Below, piece after piece: positions 13,215 to 24,797 of a DNA stretch of 64,000 nt. The position numbers and the translations under genes were made by a program. The notes below the pieces were generated by a model. The model saw nothing but the letters and a program-made list of their open reading frames with translations. It was not told the origin of the DNA and searched no databases. Origin of the DNA: Maylandia zebra (Eukaryota; Chordata; Actinopteri; Cichliformes; Cichlidae); the NCBI RefSeq assembly GCF_041146795.1, contig NC_135179.1, positions 28,445,047 through 28,509,046 of the forward strand, in the 5' to 3' direction. Position 1 is the first letter of the stretch, and each line of letters starts with the position of its first letter.

Positions 13215-13635
13215 AAGATTCAGTGGATTCAGTTCACTCATCCTTCATTTTGTAGTGTCAACATTAAGACTATGAATCACAGCACTTTAATCTGAGAAAG
13301 GCAAATTTAACAGCATCTCTCCTCTTCATATAATCCAAGAGCACTTTTGAGGATGATGGCAAAATACCATCTGCAGCAAACCTGTCAGGCATCACGTTCA
13401 TCCAAGCAGCAGAGAAAAGAGGGAACCCCCCCCCCCAAAACCAACCCACCTGTACTGCACCATGTCTTTAGAATTATTTTAAAAGACACTATTAAAGAAA
13501 CTGCTCAAGAGTATTGCTCCATTTCATGCTCTCCAGCAGGATCTTATAATCAAAGTGAACAGTGGAAAGACTTGAGGGCCCAAGAAGGGGTCTCTAGGCT
13601 CAGATGTGTTGTTCTGTAGGCCTCTCCTGGTAAGG

Positions 13636-14391
13636 TCAGTCCTGCTTGGAACGCTCTGGGTCGTACTTAATTAGCAGGTGGAGGGAGGCGAAGCCGAACA
13701 GAAAGGTCTGGATAAACCACAGGCACCGAGTGGACATGTCCTTGATGCCTTTGTTACTGCAGGAAAAAGTAAATAGTGTGTTTAGGAAGTAGATTCATCA
13801 TATGCGCAATGGTTGTTGAACCCTTAAACAGAAAATTATGCACAATTTGAATGCAGCTGGCCATTTTGTTTTTTTAATTCAAAAATGTACATGTTGACAT
13901 GAAATTGGGCTAAAAATTAGATTGCAGCACCACCTACTGGATGTTAAAGTTCCTGCATTCTTACCTGCACAACTTCAGTGCAACCAGGGCCTCACAAAGA
14001 TGAATAGCACAGGTCAACCACCACCTGAAACACGAAAAAAGGAAGCTCAACTCTCCAGTGATAACATTTAAAACTAGGATAATGCACATGCTTCCAAAAA
14101 GGGGAAAAGACCCACAAGTTAACAGTGAGGACTTTTCTGGTCTGAAAACAAGTTTTCCCCTCATGCTGTTCCAATCACCGAGTGCTGATAAGCTTAAATT
14201 GATCAGTCGTTTCATATTTCAAACCAACAGTGTCTCGATGATGGCTTCCAGCTGCATTTCCTTTGAACAGACCGACTTGGCAGCTGAGTCACGTGACCGA
14301 AACCACAACAATACATTAAGCTCTGATTGTTGTCCTATTACTCCACAGCATGAGTGCCAATTTGCAACCTATGAATGTGGCGTCAACGATC

Positions 14392-14451
<60 letters not shown>

Positions 14452-16021
14452 GGTGTCTGGGTCTGGTGATTTGCAAATCATTAGAAAAATGTCGCTTTAG
14501 ATCTCCTAAAGTGATTGGCTTTCATTACAAAAGCTATAATGACCAAACCTCATTACCAGAATTCTCTGTTTGGATGTTTGCAGGAGTCAGTGCTTCATTA
14601 CTTACCCTTTGTACAGTAGGTCAGGATGGTTATACGCAAGGTTTTTGGAGAAGGTGCCAAATGGACCAAGGAGCTCAAATGGGACTACATCTGGTGCAAA
14701 CACTGTGCACTGGAATCAGAAAGAAGGAGTTTAAAACACTGTATGCAATAAACAAAACTTCCTTCTAATTTTTTGAAGGGCAATATCTTTAAATAAGCAA
14801 TCATTCTGAAGGTCTTTTGAAGTTTTTTTCCCTGCTCAAAGAAGACCTTTGGAATGTCCTTCAAGTCTTGTTACATTTCCATGCATGTTTGCACGTTTTT
14901 GTAAACTGCCATACTTCGGCCCAGTGTTCTAAAAAAATTAAAGAAATAAGTTTAAAAGATGGGTGGCTCAGGACTTCTGCTCAATACCGTGTGAGAACTT
15001 TAGTTTGTTCAAAGACATCTTTGTTTCTAATGACTGTATGGCATATACGCTCATTTCATGGCATGCATATGACCACAGTAAGTCGTATTTTTTCCTGCTG
15101 AAAGTCCCCTCCATGGTGCCCAGAGTTGCCAACATCAGACTCTCTCGGTGCTCACAGGCAATGACGTGCCGTTTTAATGAGAAGACTCCACAGTGGCAAT
15201 AATAAAGTGTATCATTTTATTTTCCTGCTGTGTAACGGTACTATGAATGACTCTTTCCAGCAGTTTAGATCATGACTGTAGCCGATTTATGCACTACAGA
15301 GTGCAGCCTTGTTATGCATTTAAACTGTTATGCTCCATCTACCCCCGTTTGAGTCATTTCTCCTTAATGGCAATACTTTGGAAAGCAGGCATGAATCCTT
15401 TGGGGTCACTTTGCCATATTTTCTTGACCAGACAAAAGGTTAATTAGCTACAAGCTAACCCCAACACGTACAAACTAGCTCACCTGTTAGCTTAAGCGCC
15501 CCTTACGTCAGTGTTCACCGAGCACGACCGAGGGCAGCCTTGATGAAAGAAAGCTAACGTGAACTGAGTTTTGAATCAGCTGCTAATGTTAACACGTACA
15601 GTGGACTTTGAGCTGTTTTTTTGACCTGTGTCACACCGAGAACTGAATGAACCTCAATAAGATTAGCCTTTTACATCGACACCCTTGGCAATGACTCCAT
15701 ACAATAACCTGCCGATATTTAAAAATTTTCCCCATTTAAAAATTCATTAGCAATCCACAACAGGGAGGACTAAACTCTCCCCGAGCCCCCAAGTTTTCAG
15801 AAAATTAAAATTACCCGGAGTACATATTGTGCAACACAACTACGGGCTCCGCGAGCAGTTACAAATAAGAGAAAAAAGGCTGACGGTAATAATATCTCAG
15901 TTGTACCGAAGTAAAGGTGATTTAACGAACTTACAGCGAAATATATCAGCGCCACTGATACGGTGACCATCCAGAAGAGACGTGCTCTCTGAAAATAATC
16001 GCGTCCATCACTTGTCGCCAT
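13636..16021 (-). CDS. tmem254: Transmembrane protein 254
   Basis: Minus-strand exons: 15935-16021, 14606-14709, 13965-14024, 13636-13756. All junctions are GT-AG and the phases agree, giving 372 nt and 123 residues, the length I recall for the mammalian protein. The N-terminus MATSDGRDYFQRARLFWMV, the central LGPFGTF and LLYKGWWLTCAIHLCEA, and the C-terminal NKGIKDMSTRCLWFIQTFLFG all match the layout of TMEM254. At least three hydrophobic segments are visible: about residues 15-29, about 64-83, and about 95-112, the last being interrupted. TMEM254 is a small multi-pass membrane protein of unknown biochemical role. The ATG at 16021 is the first in-frame ATG; the open frame continues upstream only from a TTG. 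It is convergent with the PLP-family gene. Intron 2 carries a long GT/G tract, and intron 1 holds half of a direct-repeat pair. Confidence 0.93.
14395..14453. repeat. Composite (GT)n plus G19 tract in tmem254 intron 2
   Basis: About 20 GT dinucleotides (14395-14434) run directly into 19 consecutive G residues (14435-14453). A similar but shorter composite occurs at 41549-41587. Confidence 0.95.
15368..15700 (+). repeat. Copy A of a diverged direct repeat (tmem254 intron 1)
   Basis: It shares an ordered series of blocks with 17768-18063 in the same orientation: 'attagctaca?gctaaccc', 'actagct..c.tgttagctt', 'atcagctgctaa', 'gtggactt', and 'ataagattagc' followed by 'cttggcaa'. Spacing is nearly conserved, so the two are homologous rather than similar by chance. 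This could be an interspersed element or a local duplication of about 300 bases. Confidence 0.7.
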
Positions 16022-16080
16022 CGCTGCTGCTGCTGCTGTAGTTCTCCGTTGCCCCGTACAAATATGACCGTGCAATTAAA

Positions 16081-16103
16081 CCCGGATATTTAAACCATCC
16101 GGG
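16081..16103. promoter_or_regulatory. tmem254: Inverted ETS-type sites in the tmem254 promoter
   Basis: CCCGGAT and ATCCGGG form a perfect 7-bp inverted repeat around a 9-bp spacer (ATTTAAACC), 60-82 bases upstream of the tmem254 ATG. CCGGA is the core recognised by ETS factors, common in TATA-less housekeeping promoters. The TTTAAA in the spacer could instead act as a TATA-like element. Functional use is inferred. Confidence 0.45.
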
Positions 16104-17767
16104 CAGTTTTTTTTTCTTTTTTTCCCTTTTTTGTAGATTACTACACAAACGGGGAAATTTTACTGAAATAATGACAGTTATCGCTTTACCTTTAAAAATA
16201 TTATTTTTAAATTAATTTAAGTCGACAGGATAGTTTCATTAATCAGCGGACTGTCCATCCGGTAGCCCAGGTCATTTCCTTTGGAAGGCACTTTGAGCAG
16301 TGATGTTATGTTAAAGTGATGTTACGTTAAAGTAGGAATAGGTTGGGGGGAGCTCTCACACTCAGTCACCAGACGGCACTCGGTATCCAGCTGTAACTGT
16401 GGGGTCCTGGGCGCACTGATGCGAACCCCCAAGCCTCCTCTCTGTCGCTCTCCATCTCTGTCACTGTTGCCTCCCTGAAACGCGTAACGTTAAACGATCC
16501 AGATCTGAGAAAGAGGAAGACAGAGGGACATCTATGGCTCATGCTTTCCTACTTGCTCTGCATTACTTTGAATGAAAGAATTATCTTGAACGGTCGGCAT
16601 TCAGACTGAATGATGAATTTTGAAAAATTGCATTTATAAATTTTAGTCCTATAAGTGTCACTATATACTGAGTAGTACTGAAGAAATGTAAAATTAAATA
16701 TTATGTGGAAAAAAAGGACTCTCTGCAGTCCTGTGAAAACTACAGTAGGTTACCCCCATGATTTATGCAGAACCACATAGACTAGCAAAACTTCACAGAA
16801 ATCATTTTCTTTATGACTTTATCAGCTTCTCACTTATCATTGTGGAGTACATTTGGCCCACTCTTCTGTACAACATTACTTCAGTTCATTGAGGTTTGTT
16901 ACAGCTTTCGTAAAGTCCCACCACAGCATTTAAGACAGGTTGAGGACTTTGACCAGAGCATCACAACACCTCAAGCTATTATTTATTTTACAATAGAATA
17001 GAGTAGTCTCTTTATTATCATTCAGAACATCCACCAGTTAGTGCACATCAGAACAAAATTTTGGTGCATTTCTAATTCTAAAGGTATAAAATATATATCT
17101 AAAAAAGAATCTTGGATATATGCATGTAAGAATATGATGAAAAATGTGTGTATATACACATTATTAGACACATCTAATAATTCCAATCATTTTACTGTAG
17201 ATTTGCTGCTTGGGATTGTTGTCCGTTTGCCTGGTTCAGTCTGGCCCCAGCTTTAGCTGTCACACAGAGGACATCACATTTGACTCTAGAATACTTTTAT
17301 ATACAGAGTTCAGTGATTGCAAGGTTCCTATAGTATAGTTTAGTTTAGTTTAGTGTCGCTTTATTAAAGACACTCACGGGTCCATAACCAAACATCTCCA
17401 CTTAATATCATTAAAGTGAATTATTTTGGTGTTTTGGTCCCTCTTAAAAATGAATTACATATGCTGAATAAAGTAAAAGTTTCCATGGAAACATAAATTA
17501 CATGATCAGAAGCCAAACTGTAATATAAAACTAACAAAAACAATAATGAATTGTGGTCATTAATATGTTTAAAAAATAATTGTTTTGAGTTTAATTCTTG
17601 TAGTTTCAAATTGTTTATTTTATTATTTTACATGTATCTTGTAAGTTTGTGGCATTGCTCATCTACCTAGCTACAGAGTTTAGCCTGAACATATAAACTG
17701 TTGATAATTATATCAGTTTAAAAACTTCTCCCTGCTTATTTTTATTTACTTTTTTTTTTATTCGGAG
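16104..17767. other. Intergenic, no gene seen
   Basis: AT-rich sequence upstream of tmem254. A short TTTAG-type repeat lies near 17335-17355. No exon, RNA gene or clear transposon boundary is visible. Confidence 0.45.
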
Positions 17768-18063
17768 GAGAAGTACTTTGCAAGTTCTCTGAAGGCATTT
17801 TGAAAACGTTTTGAGGTGAGTTTGGCCCATTTCTTGGTCAAACAAAGGTACATTAGCTACATGCTAACCCTCAGCATTCACAGACTAGCTTGCATGTTAG
17901 CTTCAAGTGCCTGAAGCTAGGCGAGGTAAGCTAACATAATTCTAACGATGTTTTCGTATCAGCTGCTAAGTTCTGCTTCTACGTGGACTTCAGACTGTTT
18001 GTTTACTCTGTGTGGCACTGAGAGCTCGATAAGATTAGCTGACTTGGCAAGGATTCAAACTGA
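17768..18063 (+). repeat. Copy B of a diverged direct repeat
   Basis: Partner of the 15368-15700 segment, about 2.4 kb away in the same orientation. Just upstream, 17660-17695 ('ctcatctac..agctac.gagtttag') also resembles 19985-20012, so the repeated unit may be longer than the block given here and may have a third partial copy. Confidence 0.7.
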
Positions 18064-19630
18064 TGTGCTGACATAAAACCTGTTAATTACAAATCTGGTG
18101 ATAACAGCGATTTTCAGTGAATTTCAGAAAAAAAAACACTTAAGGAAATTTAATGCAAAAACAACTTTAAAGTAAACTTAAAGGCTGCAGAGCAGAAAAC
18201 AAGGGTGATTTCAATTTTACCTTAATACAGCTGATTTAATGAGTTAAATTACCTTATTTCAGTGTTATATAATAATCACATCAACCACTTGTACCTATGA
18301 CTGCAGTCTACTGCTGTTCTAGTCCCCATAGGGATAAACCTGCGGATGGGCTGGGAGGGGGTTGATGGCACAGTGCTAGTAGCCTTTTTTATTTATTCAT
18401 TTATTTTTAAATCAGCTATTTATTTATTCTATGTAGAAAATTACACAAAGGGAGACAATGCACTGCAGTAAAACACAAACATCAGTTGGTTATAAACCTG
18501 TTTGGTATTCTTTAACAACCCTGGAGATACACTTACACTCCAAACAGGGGACTGTCCGGAGCATTACCCAGTGCTCTGAGGTTGTTTTGGCCTCCTGTGA
18601 ACAGCTACCTCGGGGCAGTGATTTAAAGCAGGAGTGGGGAAAATCTCAGAGCCACACGCCAGGAGCACTGCTTCACCCGCGGTCACAGCGGCAGTCACCT
18701 GTGCGCACCCCAAGGACGAGCACAGCTGAGGCGCGCAGCCAGCCTCTCTGCCTCCGGCTGCCTGATTCGTTACTCTTAGCGCTTGATGAATTGATCGGAG
18801 TAAAGGTCATTTAAAAATAACAAAAATAAAACGCTAAAAAATAAGTGTGGGTAATGCATGAAGAAAACACTTGGTCTGCGTGTATATAGCTTGTTATTTT
18901 TTTATTTTTTTATTTGAAGTTTTTAAGTTTTAACTTCTGTTTAAAAGGTGCGCTTTAATCGTCCTGCATGTCAGTGTCTCAGCATGCATGTCAGCATGTG
19001 TGTGCGCTATCATTTCTGCAACTCTGCTGAGTTTTGAGTTTTTGCATTGCCCTGAACACCTGAATAAATGAATTAACTTGAAAACTAAAAATTCCAGTTT
19101 ATGGGTTGTCTCTATAGCTGCACAATGGTGCTGAAAATACCATATAAAATGAAATATGTTAATAATACATATAAATTCACAAATGATTATGTAGATCTTT
19201 GGCTTAAGGATGGAGACTGCGTGTGCGTCACTAAAATGCAACTCATTCTCTCTCTCTCTTTTTATTTTTTTTTAACTACTAGACATCCAATAATCTCATT
19301 AATACGATTTTTCTTTCCTGCCTCAATAATCACGGCAGCCTGGGTATTGTGAAGACTAAATAACGCGCAGGGTAAAAGCAGCAAATGACCGGCTTGTCCT
19401 GCTTATGTTAATTATACAGGTTATATAGAAAAATGACTGAGTCACGTTTACACCCAAAGGAGCTGCTCAGTCACAGAAATCCATGCCATGAAGCTTCCAG
19501 AGCATTTTTTTTCCTTCTTTTTTTTTTTTTTTAGATAAAACAAATAATGTTACTTATTTCTTTTACTCACTGTGCGCGCTCGGCTCTCGGTGGCCCCGCT
19601 GCGTAACCTTACGGGGTCTGCCACTTCACG
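18064..19630. other. Intergenic; CpG-richer block at 18600-18790
   Basis: Mostly AT-rich. The stretch at about 18600-18790 is locally GC- and CpG-rich and carries an open frame of 118 codons, but I recognise no protein and see no splice or promoter context. T-rich runs occur near 19250-19275 and 19500-19535. Confidence 0.35.
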
Positions 19631-19634
19631 GCGG

Positions 19635-19830
19635 AGTTGCTGTGGTTCCTGGACGCTTCCAGTTAGCAGTAACACCGCTTACAGCTGATCGCGGAATAAC
19701 TAGGAGCGAACACATTTCATCAACTGACTCGTTGCAAAGGTGGGATCCTGCTACAGAACCACGCTCAACTCAGCAAGACCTTCAGAAAGACGCATTCTTC
19801 CACAAATGTCTAGAAAAGTTTGATGATGAT
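19635..19830. mobile_element. Interspersed transposon fragment (family uncertain)
   Basis: The run 'gctgtggttcctggacgctt', 'aacaccgcttacagctgatc', 'ttgcaaaggtgggatcctg', 'acagaaccacgctcaactca', 'cattcttccacaaatgt' follows the order of a DNA-transposon-derived repeat I recognise from many fish genomes. It is broken and carries no intact coding frame. Confidence 0.5.
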
Positions 19831-20485
19831 AGAATATTTCCCAAAACAAAACAAAAAATTATTGCTAATAATAAACGAATACCAGTAATTAATGTCAGTT
19901 ATAATTAAAATATAACCTGAATGTCTTACTCCGCGAGTTTGTTGGGTTTTTTCTCTTTTGTAGAATTTTACATCTGTGCTTTTACTCATCTACAAAGCTA
20001 CGGAGTTTAGACTGAAACTGATCACCCTGAGGTGAGGTTAAAGGATTTTTGAATGTCTTTAGACAGGTCTGATTCTCTAGTGGTTTTCAGTACTTGTTTA
20101 TAGCTGCCATAATATTTCATTGCGAAGAATTTAACATATAATATCTTTGAGACAAACAGTGGGTGTCAAGAAATGACAGCAGTCATGTTTTAAAACTATA
20201 AACCATCACATACAACGACAGTTATCAGCATAAACAGACACACTGGATTTATATAATGCATTGTGCTAAACTAGCTCTCCATTAATCCTTTGTGAATTTA
20301 TAAGCTATATTCAAACCAAATTAAAATCAGTGCAGAGATACACATAAAAGTGTTGAAGTTTTTTCTTATGTAATTGTTCTTTTGTTCTTGCACATTTTAC
20401 AGCTTTTACAGCAGAATGCATGCTGTTGTATCCAGAATGATATTTGCCTTCTTTTAAATAAACAGAGCCTTCACGGAAAACCACT

Positions 20486-20562
20486 GGGCCCACTGTTGCC
20501 TCACAGCAGGGGGGTCCTGGGTTTGAACCCTGGCACCCTTTCTGTGTGGACCTTGCACTGAC
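20486..20562 (+). repeat. tRNA-SINE-like repeat fragment
   Basis: 'cactgttgcctcacagcag', 'gtcctgggtttgaaccctgg' and 'tttctgtgtggaccttgca' match the start of a widespread teleost repeat whose GTTTGAACC segment resembles a tRNA B box. Related copies lie at 43866-44065 (minus) and 60315-60500 (plus). Confidence 0.65.
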
Positions 20563-20798
20563 AAAAAAAATTGCTAAGTTAATGTTGACTGTCTGAACCG
20601 AATACATTCTTGTCAAAGAGATTGTTGATCTCAAGAGTTCCACTTTCTGGTTAAATAAAGGTCGATGCCTAAAAATGTACACGTTAGCTATGCTCTGTGC
20701 TTTAATGCACCTTCCATCATGGATGCTGGCTATTGAACTGCACTGATAACAAGTCAGATGTCCTTCTCCTCTTTTGCACAGAGAATTAAAGGTTGATG

Positions 20799-20881
<83 letters not shown>
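20799..20881. repeat. (AT)n microsatellite, about 41 units
   Basis: Uninterrupted alternating AT for about 83 bases; self-complementary and prone to cruciform formation and slippage. Confidence 0.97.
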
Positions 20882-20884
<3 letters not shown>

Positions 20885-23022
20885 ACTTTTATATTATGAT
20901 TGATCAGATCTTATTACAGTTTTCCTCTTCTTCTCTCTTTTAAATTGTTGTTGCACTGTATGATTTTAACCTGTATTGAGAAAGAATTGTGCTAATGTAA
21001 CTACTTCCACTAGAGAACCATGTGTGTTTTCTGTACACTGCAGCCTGAAGACCCAGAAATCATAGACATGGGCTGTTTATTTATTTAAAATCTTCTGCTC
21101 CAATTTTCTTTTTCTTTTTTTAATGTTTTCCTGATATGAAATGTCAAAATTGCATAAAATTGTAATTTTTAAAAAATATTATATATATTTTTGTATAGAG
21201 AGCTCATGTTAATTTGAAAAAGTCATACTTTATTTTAGTATTCTGAAAGATTTCTGTACCCATTTTTTAAAAATGACCTCTGAGACTTATGTACCTTTAG
21301 CATAACCATACATTTAATTTTTATTCAAACTGCAATCCCGTAATTCCCCCAGTAGATTTTTCTTCCAGTATTACGTTACATCAATTATAAAGAAAGTAAT
21401 AAAAGGTTGCATGTGTCTCTTGTGGAAATAAACAGAAAACCTGCAATAATGCAATAATCAATAGTCATAATCGTAGCATTAAGATTGCAGTGAATCGCTC
21501 CCCTATGCTGTAATGCACTTTTTTACTGTTTCATTTTTTAGAGGCTCTGCAATTTAAATGACTAATAAGCTGATCAGATGGCTGTTTGTGGAGCTCGCTG
21601 TAGGCATTGTTATCAAACTAAGACTCTTTTCCATTAGTTGAACAACCTGTAGGCTGATCAGCTGCTTGGCTGGCTTTAATCACGTCGTCATTGTGTGCAA
21701 ACTCACTCATGGCATTTATGTTCAAAGACAGATCTGCATTTCATTCAATTTAAAAATAAAAATCGGATTTATTCCAGCTCTGCTAAAAACATTACCTCAC
21801 ACTGGTCATGGTGGAAGGTCCCATCACTTTGCAGTTTGATAATGGATGTGTGATGGGATTTGGATATAGGACCCACAGATAAAAAAACTAAGGGGGACTT
21901 GATGGAGCCGGTCTCACACACCGAGACATTGATTCTGCTCCAGGAACAGATAACCACTAAAACGTCGACGCCTGTATCAGATAGCTCACAGAGACTTCAA
22001 AGTTGCATTGTGTTTTAATAATGCATACTACAGATCTTGGCACTTTGCTCTCTGGCACCGCATATCTTGATTTTAGAAAAATCAATAAAATCTAGTTGCG
22101 GAAAAAGTGTCCAAACACTTAGGCAAACATTTGAGGGGGGATGCATAGTAAGTGCAGGAGGTAATATGGGATTTAGTTTAAAGACAGAAAAGAGAGTTTG
22201 ACACATAAAGGTTAAAGGTCACTGCATCCAAGGCCTGGACATGTTAAACAATCTGCCCCCCTCTCCCCACCACACACACACCCACACACACACCAATTAC
22301 TGAGGCTACTGTTGGACCAGGACAATTAATCAAGAAGGTCCTCTTTGTTTTTCCTCTTGTGATAACAGCTCAACTGGTGCTTTGCATATGAAGAGCAAAG
22401 CAAAGACACTGACAGACAAGCTTCAACTCAGTCCTATTTTACAATTGGACAAAAAAAAAGTGTTTGTTCTTTTTAAGATTGTTAATGTTTTGATTAATCA
22501 TCAGGAGACTGTTTAAAACTAATCACATGACTCCCTGCTGCCATATTTAGATTAAAGACGAGTGGCTTCTAAAGTGGCCTCCTTTAAGTGAAAATATAAC
22601 ACTTTATCCTTCTGATGCACATTTCACTGAGCCACATTACTGGAATGAAACCACAGAGCACTAACACAAATAAAATATAACACTAACAGTAAAAATATAT
22701 GCAAAAACACAAACTAATACATAATAAAATATATAACTGTGTATAGATATAGAAATATGTGCACAGAAAAGTTGCTGGCTAATCTTCGCGCTCTATCTTG
22801 CTCTGTATGTTTTCTGTTTCTTGGCCAGCCATCATGTGCCGACAAAACACAAACAATCACATGCAGGTCGTATTTTAATTAACTGGTTTCGACGATCAAT
22901 CAACTTAGGTGATAATGGGTACGAGGGTGGGGCCGGAGTCAAGGGGTGGGGGTACTTCGAGTTAGCCATCCAGCTGTTGTGATGTCACCGGGATCCCCTG
23001 TGGAGCCCTCAGGTGACAGCCC
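20882..23022. other. Intergenic, upstream of the homeobox gene
   Basis: No exon or recognisable transposon. A short interrupted CA tract lies near 22270-22293. Regulatory sequence for the homeobox gene at 23134 may lie here, but nothing specific can be shown. Confidence 0.4.
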
Positions 23023-23030
23023 ATAAAAGG
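23023..23030 (+). promoter_or_regulatory. TATA-like box of the homeobox gene
   Basis: ATAAAAGG lies about 105 bases before the start codon at 23134, predicting a start site near 23050-23060 and a leader of about 80 bases. The sequence just upstream is GC-richer than the surroundings. Confidence 0.55.
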
Positions 23031-23133
23031 TGACCAGAGGTAAACAGGGGACACTCAGAGACACTTCGAGGGAAAGACGAGCGACCTCCATTCTCAACTG
23101 CTGTACATCCAGAGATCCATTCTAGCTGCTGCC

Positions 23134-24797
23134 ATGTGGAAGGACTCAAATGGTAAGAGCTGCTCTCCAGATTTGAAAACTTAGAAAAACTAAATTGTGT
23201 GTTTTCAGGTTTTTCAGCAAAAAGCACTGTTTTGCATGCTCAGTCATCCAGGTTGACAATTTTTAAAATCCCAGAAAGTTGAATCTGTTCATTGGGACGC
23301 AGCGTTTCTCATCCAAGTGATGTCTGGAGACTGAAAGAGTCACTTAGATGAGTGAAGAAACATTTGTCCTGCTGGAAACACTGCACCCGGATGAACAGTC
23401 AGCTTCCTGGGATACTGCACAGTGACTCACTCCAACAAGATCACAAGAAAGCTATTAGCTGGATTACCACATTTTACATCTTTATGTAGCTGCTAAGATA
23501 GTACAGCAAGAAAATTGGTCTTACATCCCGTCTGATCTGATGGAAAAATCTGCTTTTGCTCCTTTCCACAGATGACGCCAATCCTGTGGCCTTCGACAAC
23601 GGCTCATCTCGCACTGCCAGTCGCAGGAAGAGGACCAGCTTCTCCAAAGAACAGGTGGAGCTGCTGCGCGCCACCTTCGAGACTGACCCATACCCTGGAA
23701 TCACCATCAGAGAGAGCCTGTCCCAGACCACAGGCCTGCCCGAGTCCCGCATCCAGGTAAATATTTGTTGATGGAGCAAGAAAGATATAAAGATGAAATA
23801 AATACAGTTTGTAAGTTTAGATTAGGTTAGGATTTCATTTTTGTTTAATAAAATAACAATAATTATGACATTATTTGACCTGCAAGCTGGTTAAAGACCC
23901 TCATGGACTTTGTACGTCTTCCGCTGTTGCTGTGCGGGGACTTGATACCGCAGTCACTGTATGTCTTTATCTGTTGAGATAACACCAGCTGTTTTTATCA
24001 GGAGCTTATTTGAGGGAAGAGACACACTGACAGCTGATAGCTTCTGCTTAAAAGAGAAAGATGATTATTAACACAGCAGAATGGAGTGCTTTAGCTGTAG
24101 CTCACGTATTTTTCCTTCATTTCCCGTCCAGGTGTGGTTTCAGAACCGAAGAGCTCGCACCCTAAAATCAAAAGGATCCAGCAAAGACCAGTGCCAGTCT
24201 CAGATCCCAGCGGACAGTTCACAGGCTCACCACCACACACAGGCCTTCGCACCTCAAATGCAGCAGGTGTTTAACAATGGACAGTTTCCTCCTGCCTTCA
24301 ATGCCACCGGAGCGTATGGACAGTGTGGAGCCGCGTATGGGATTCAACCAGGAAGCTCAATGGGCAATAACCCCAGCTCAGGCCTGTGGGAATACATGCC
24401 TCAGCCAGGCTGCCAAAACTCCACTGGGGTTCCTGCATGGCATCAGCCTCCCATGGAGATGGTAAGCTACAACTCAAGCTCCAGCCAGGCCGCCTCCATG
24501 TACCCAAGTTCAGACATACATGAGCTCCTTCAAATATTCAAAGCAGACACTCCTGATTCTGGATTCTTCAACAGCAGCCCAACGGATTGTCTGGAAGTTC
24601 CGAGTTCGCAGATGGGGAGTATTCCGACTCCAGCACCTCTTGAGTACGGCAGGGATGCAGGACATCCGCCAGTGGTCCAGGATAGCTCACTGCCAGTGCT
24701 GTCATTGCAAGATATCATATGGGAGCTGAATGAGGAATGGATGGGAGGAAATGGACTGGACAACGGAGTCACTGGAGAGGAGCCCCCTTACTACTGA
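23134..24797 (+). CDS. Paired-type homeobox transcription factor, Mix/mxtx/Sebox-like (3 exons)
   Basis: Exons 23134-23152, 23572-23756 and 24132-24797 join in phase to 870 nt and 289 residues. The first exon encodes only MWKDSN plus one base. The homeodomain (about residues 23-82, from SRRKRTSFSKEQ to NRRART) has helix-3 WFQNRR with Q50 and N51. The last intron splits it just before VWFQN, the V46/W47-type position common in paired-class genes. YPGITIRESLSQTTGLPESRIQ is typical of the Mix/Sebox group. The C-terminal 200 residues are rich in Q, S, P, G and N, with an acidic end (LSLQDIIWELNEEW, EEPPYY) that looks like an activation domain. No paired domain or OAR motif is visible. Mix-type factors act in early endoderm or yolk syncytial layer patterning in fish; I favour an mxtx2-type identity but cannot separate it from sebox without a tree. 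Confidence 0.85.

Noticed and set aside
14058-14768. 236-codon plus-strand open frame over tmem254 introns
   Set aside because: It reads through the GT/G tract (a run of CV then G residues) and overlaps tmem254 exon 2 antisense. No motif, so chance.
16022-16075. Longer tmem254 N-terminus with an alanine run
   Set aside because: The extension begins at TTG, not ATG, and the ATG at 16021 gives the exact expected family length.
20486-20562. A tRNA gene
   Set aside because: Only a B-box-like segment is present, without a cloverleaf or anticodon arm. It is a SINE-type repeat.
23474-23779. Minus-strand open frame opposite homeobox exon 2
   Set aside because: It is the antisense shadow of the homeodomain exon.
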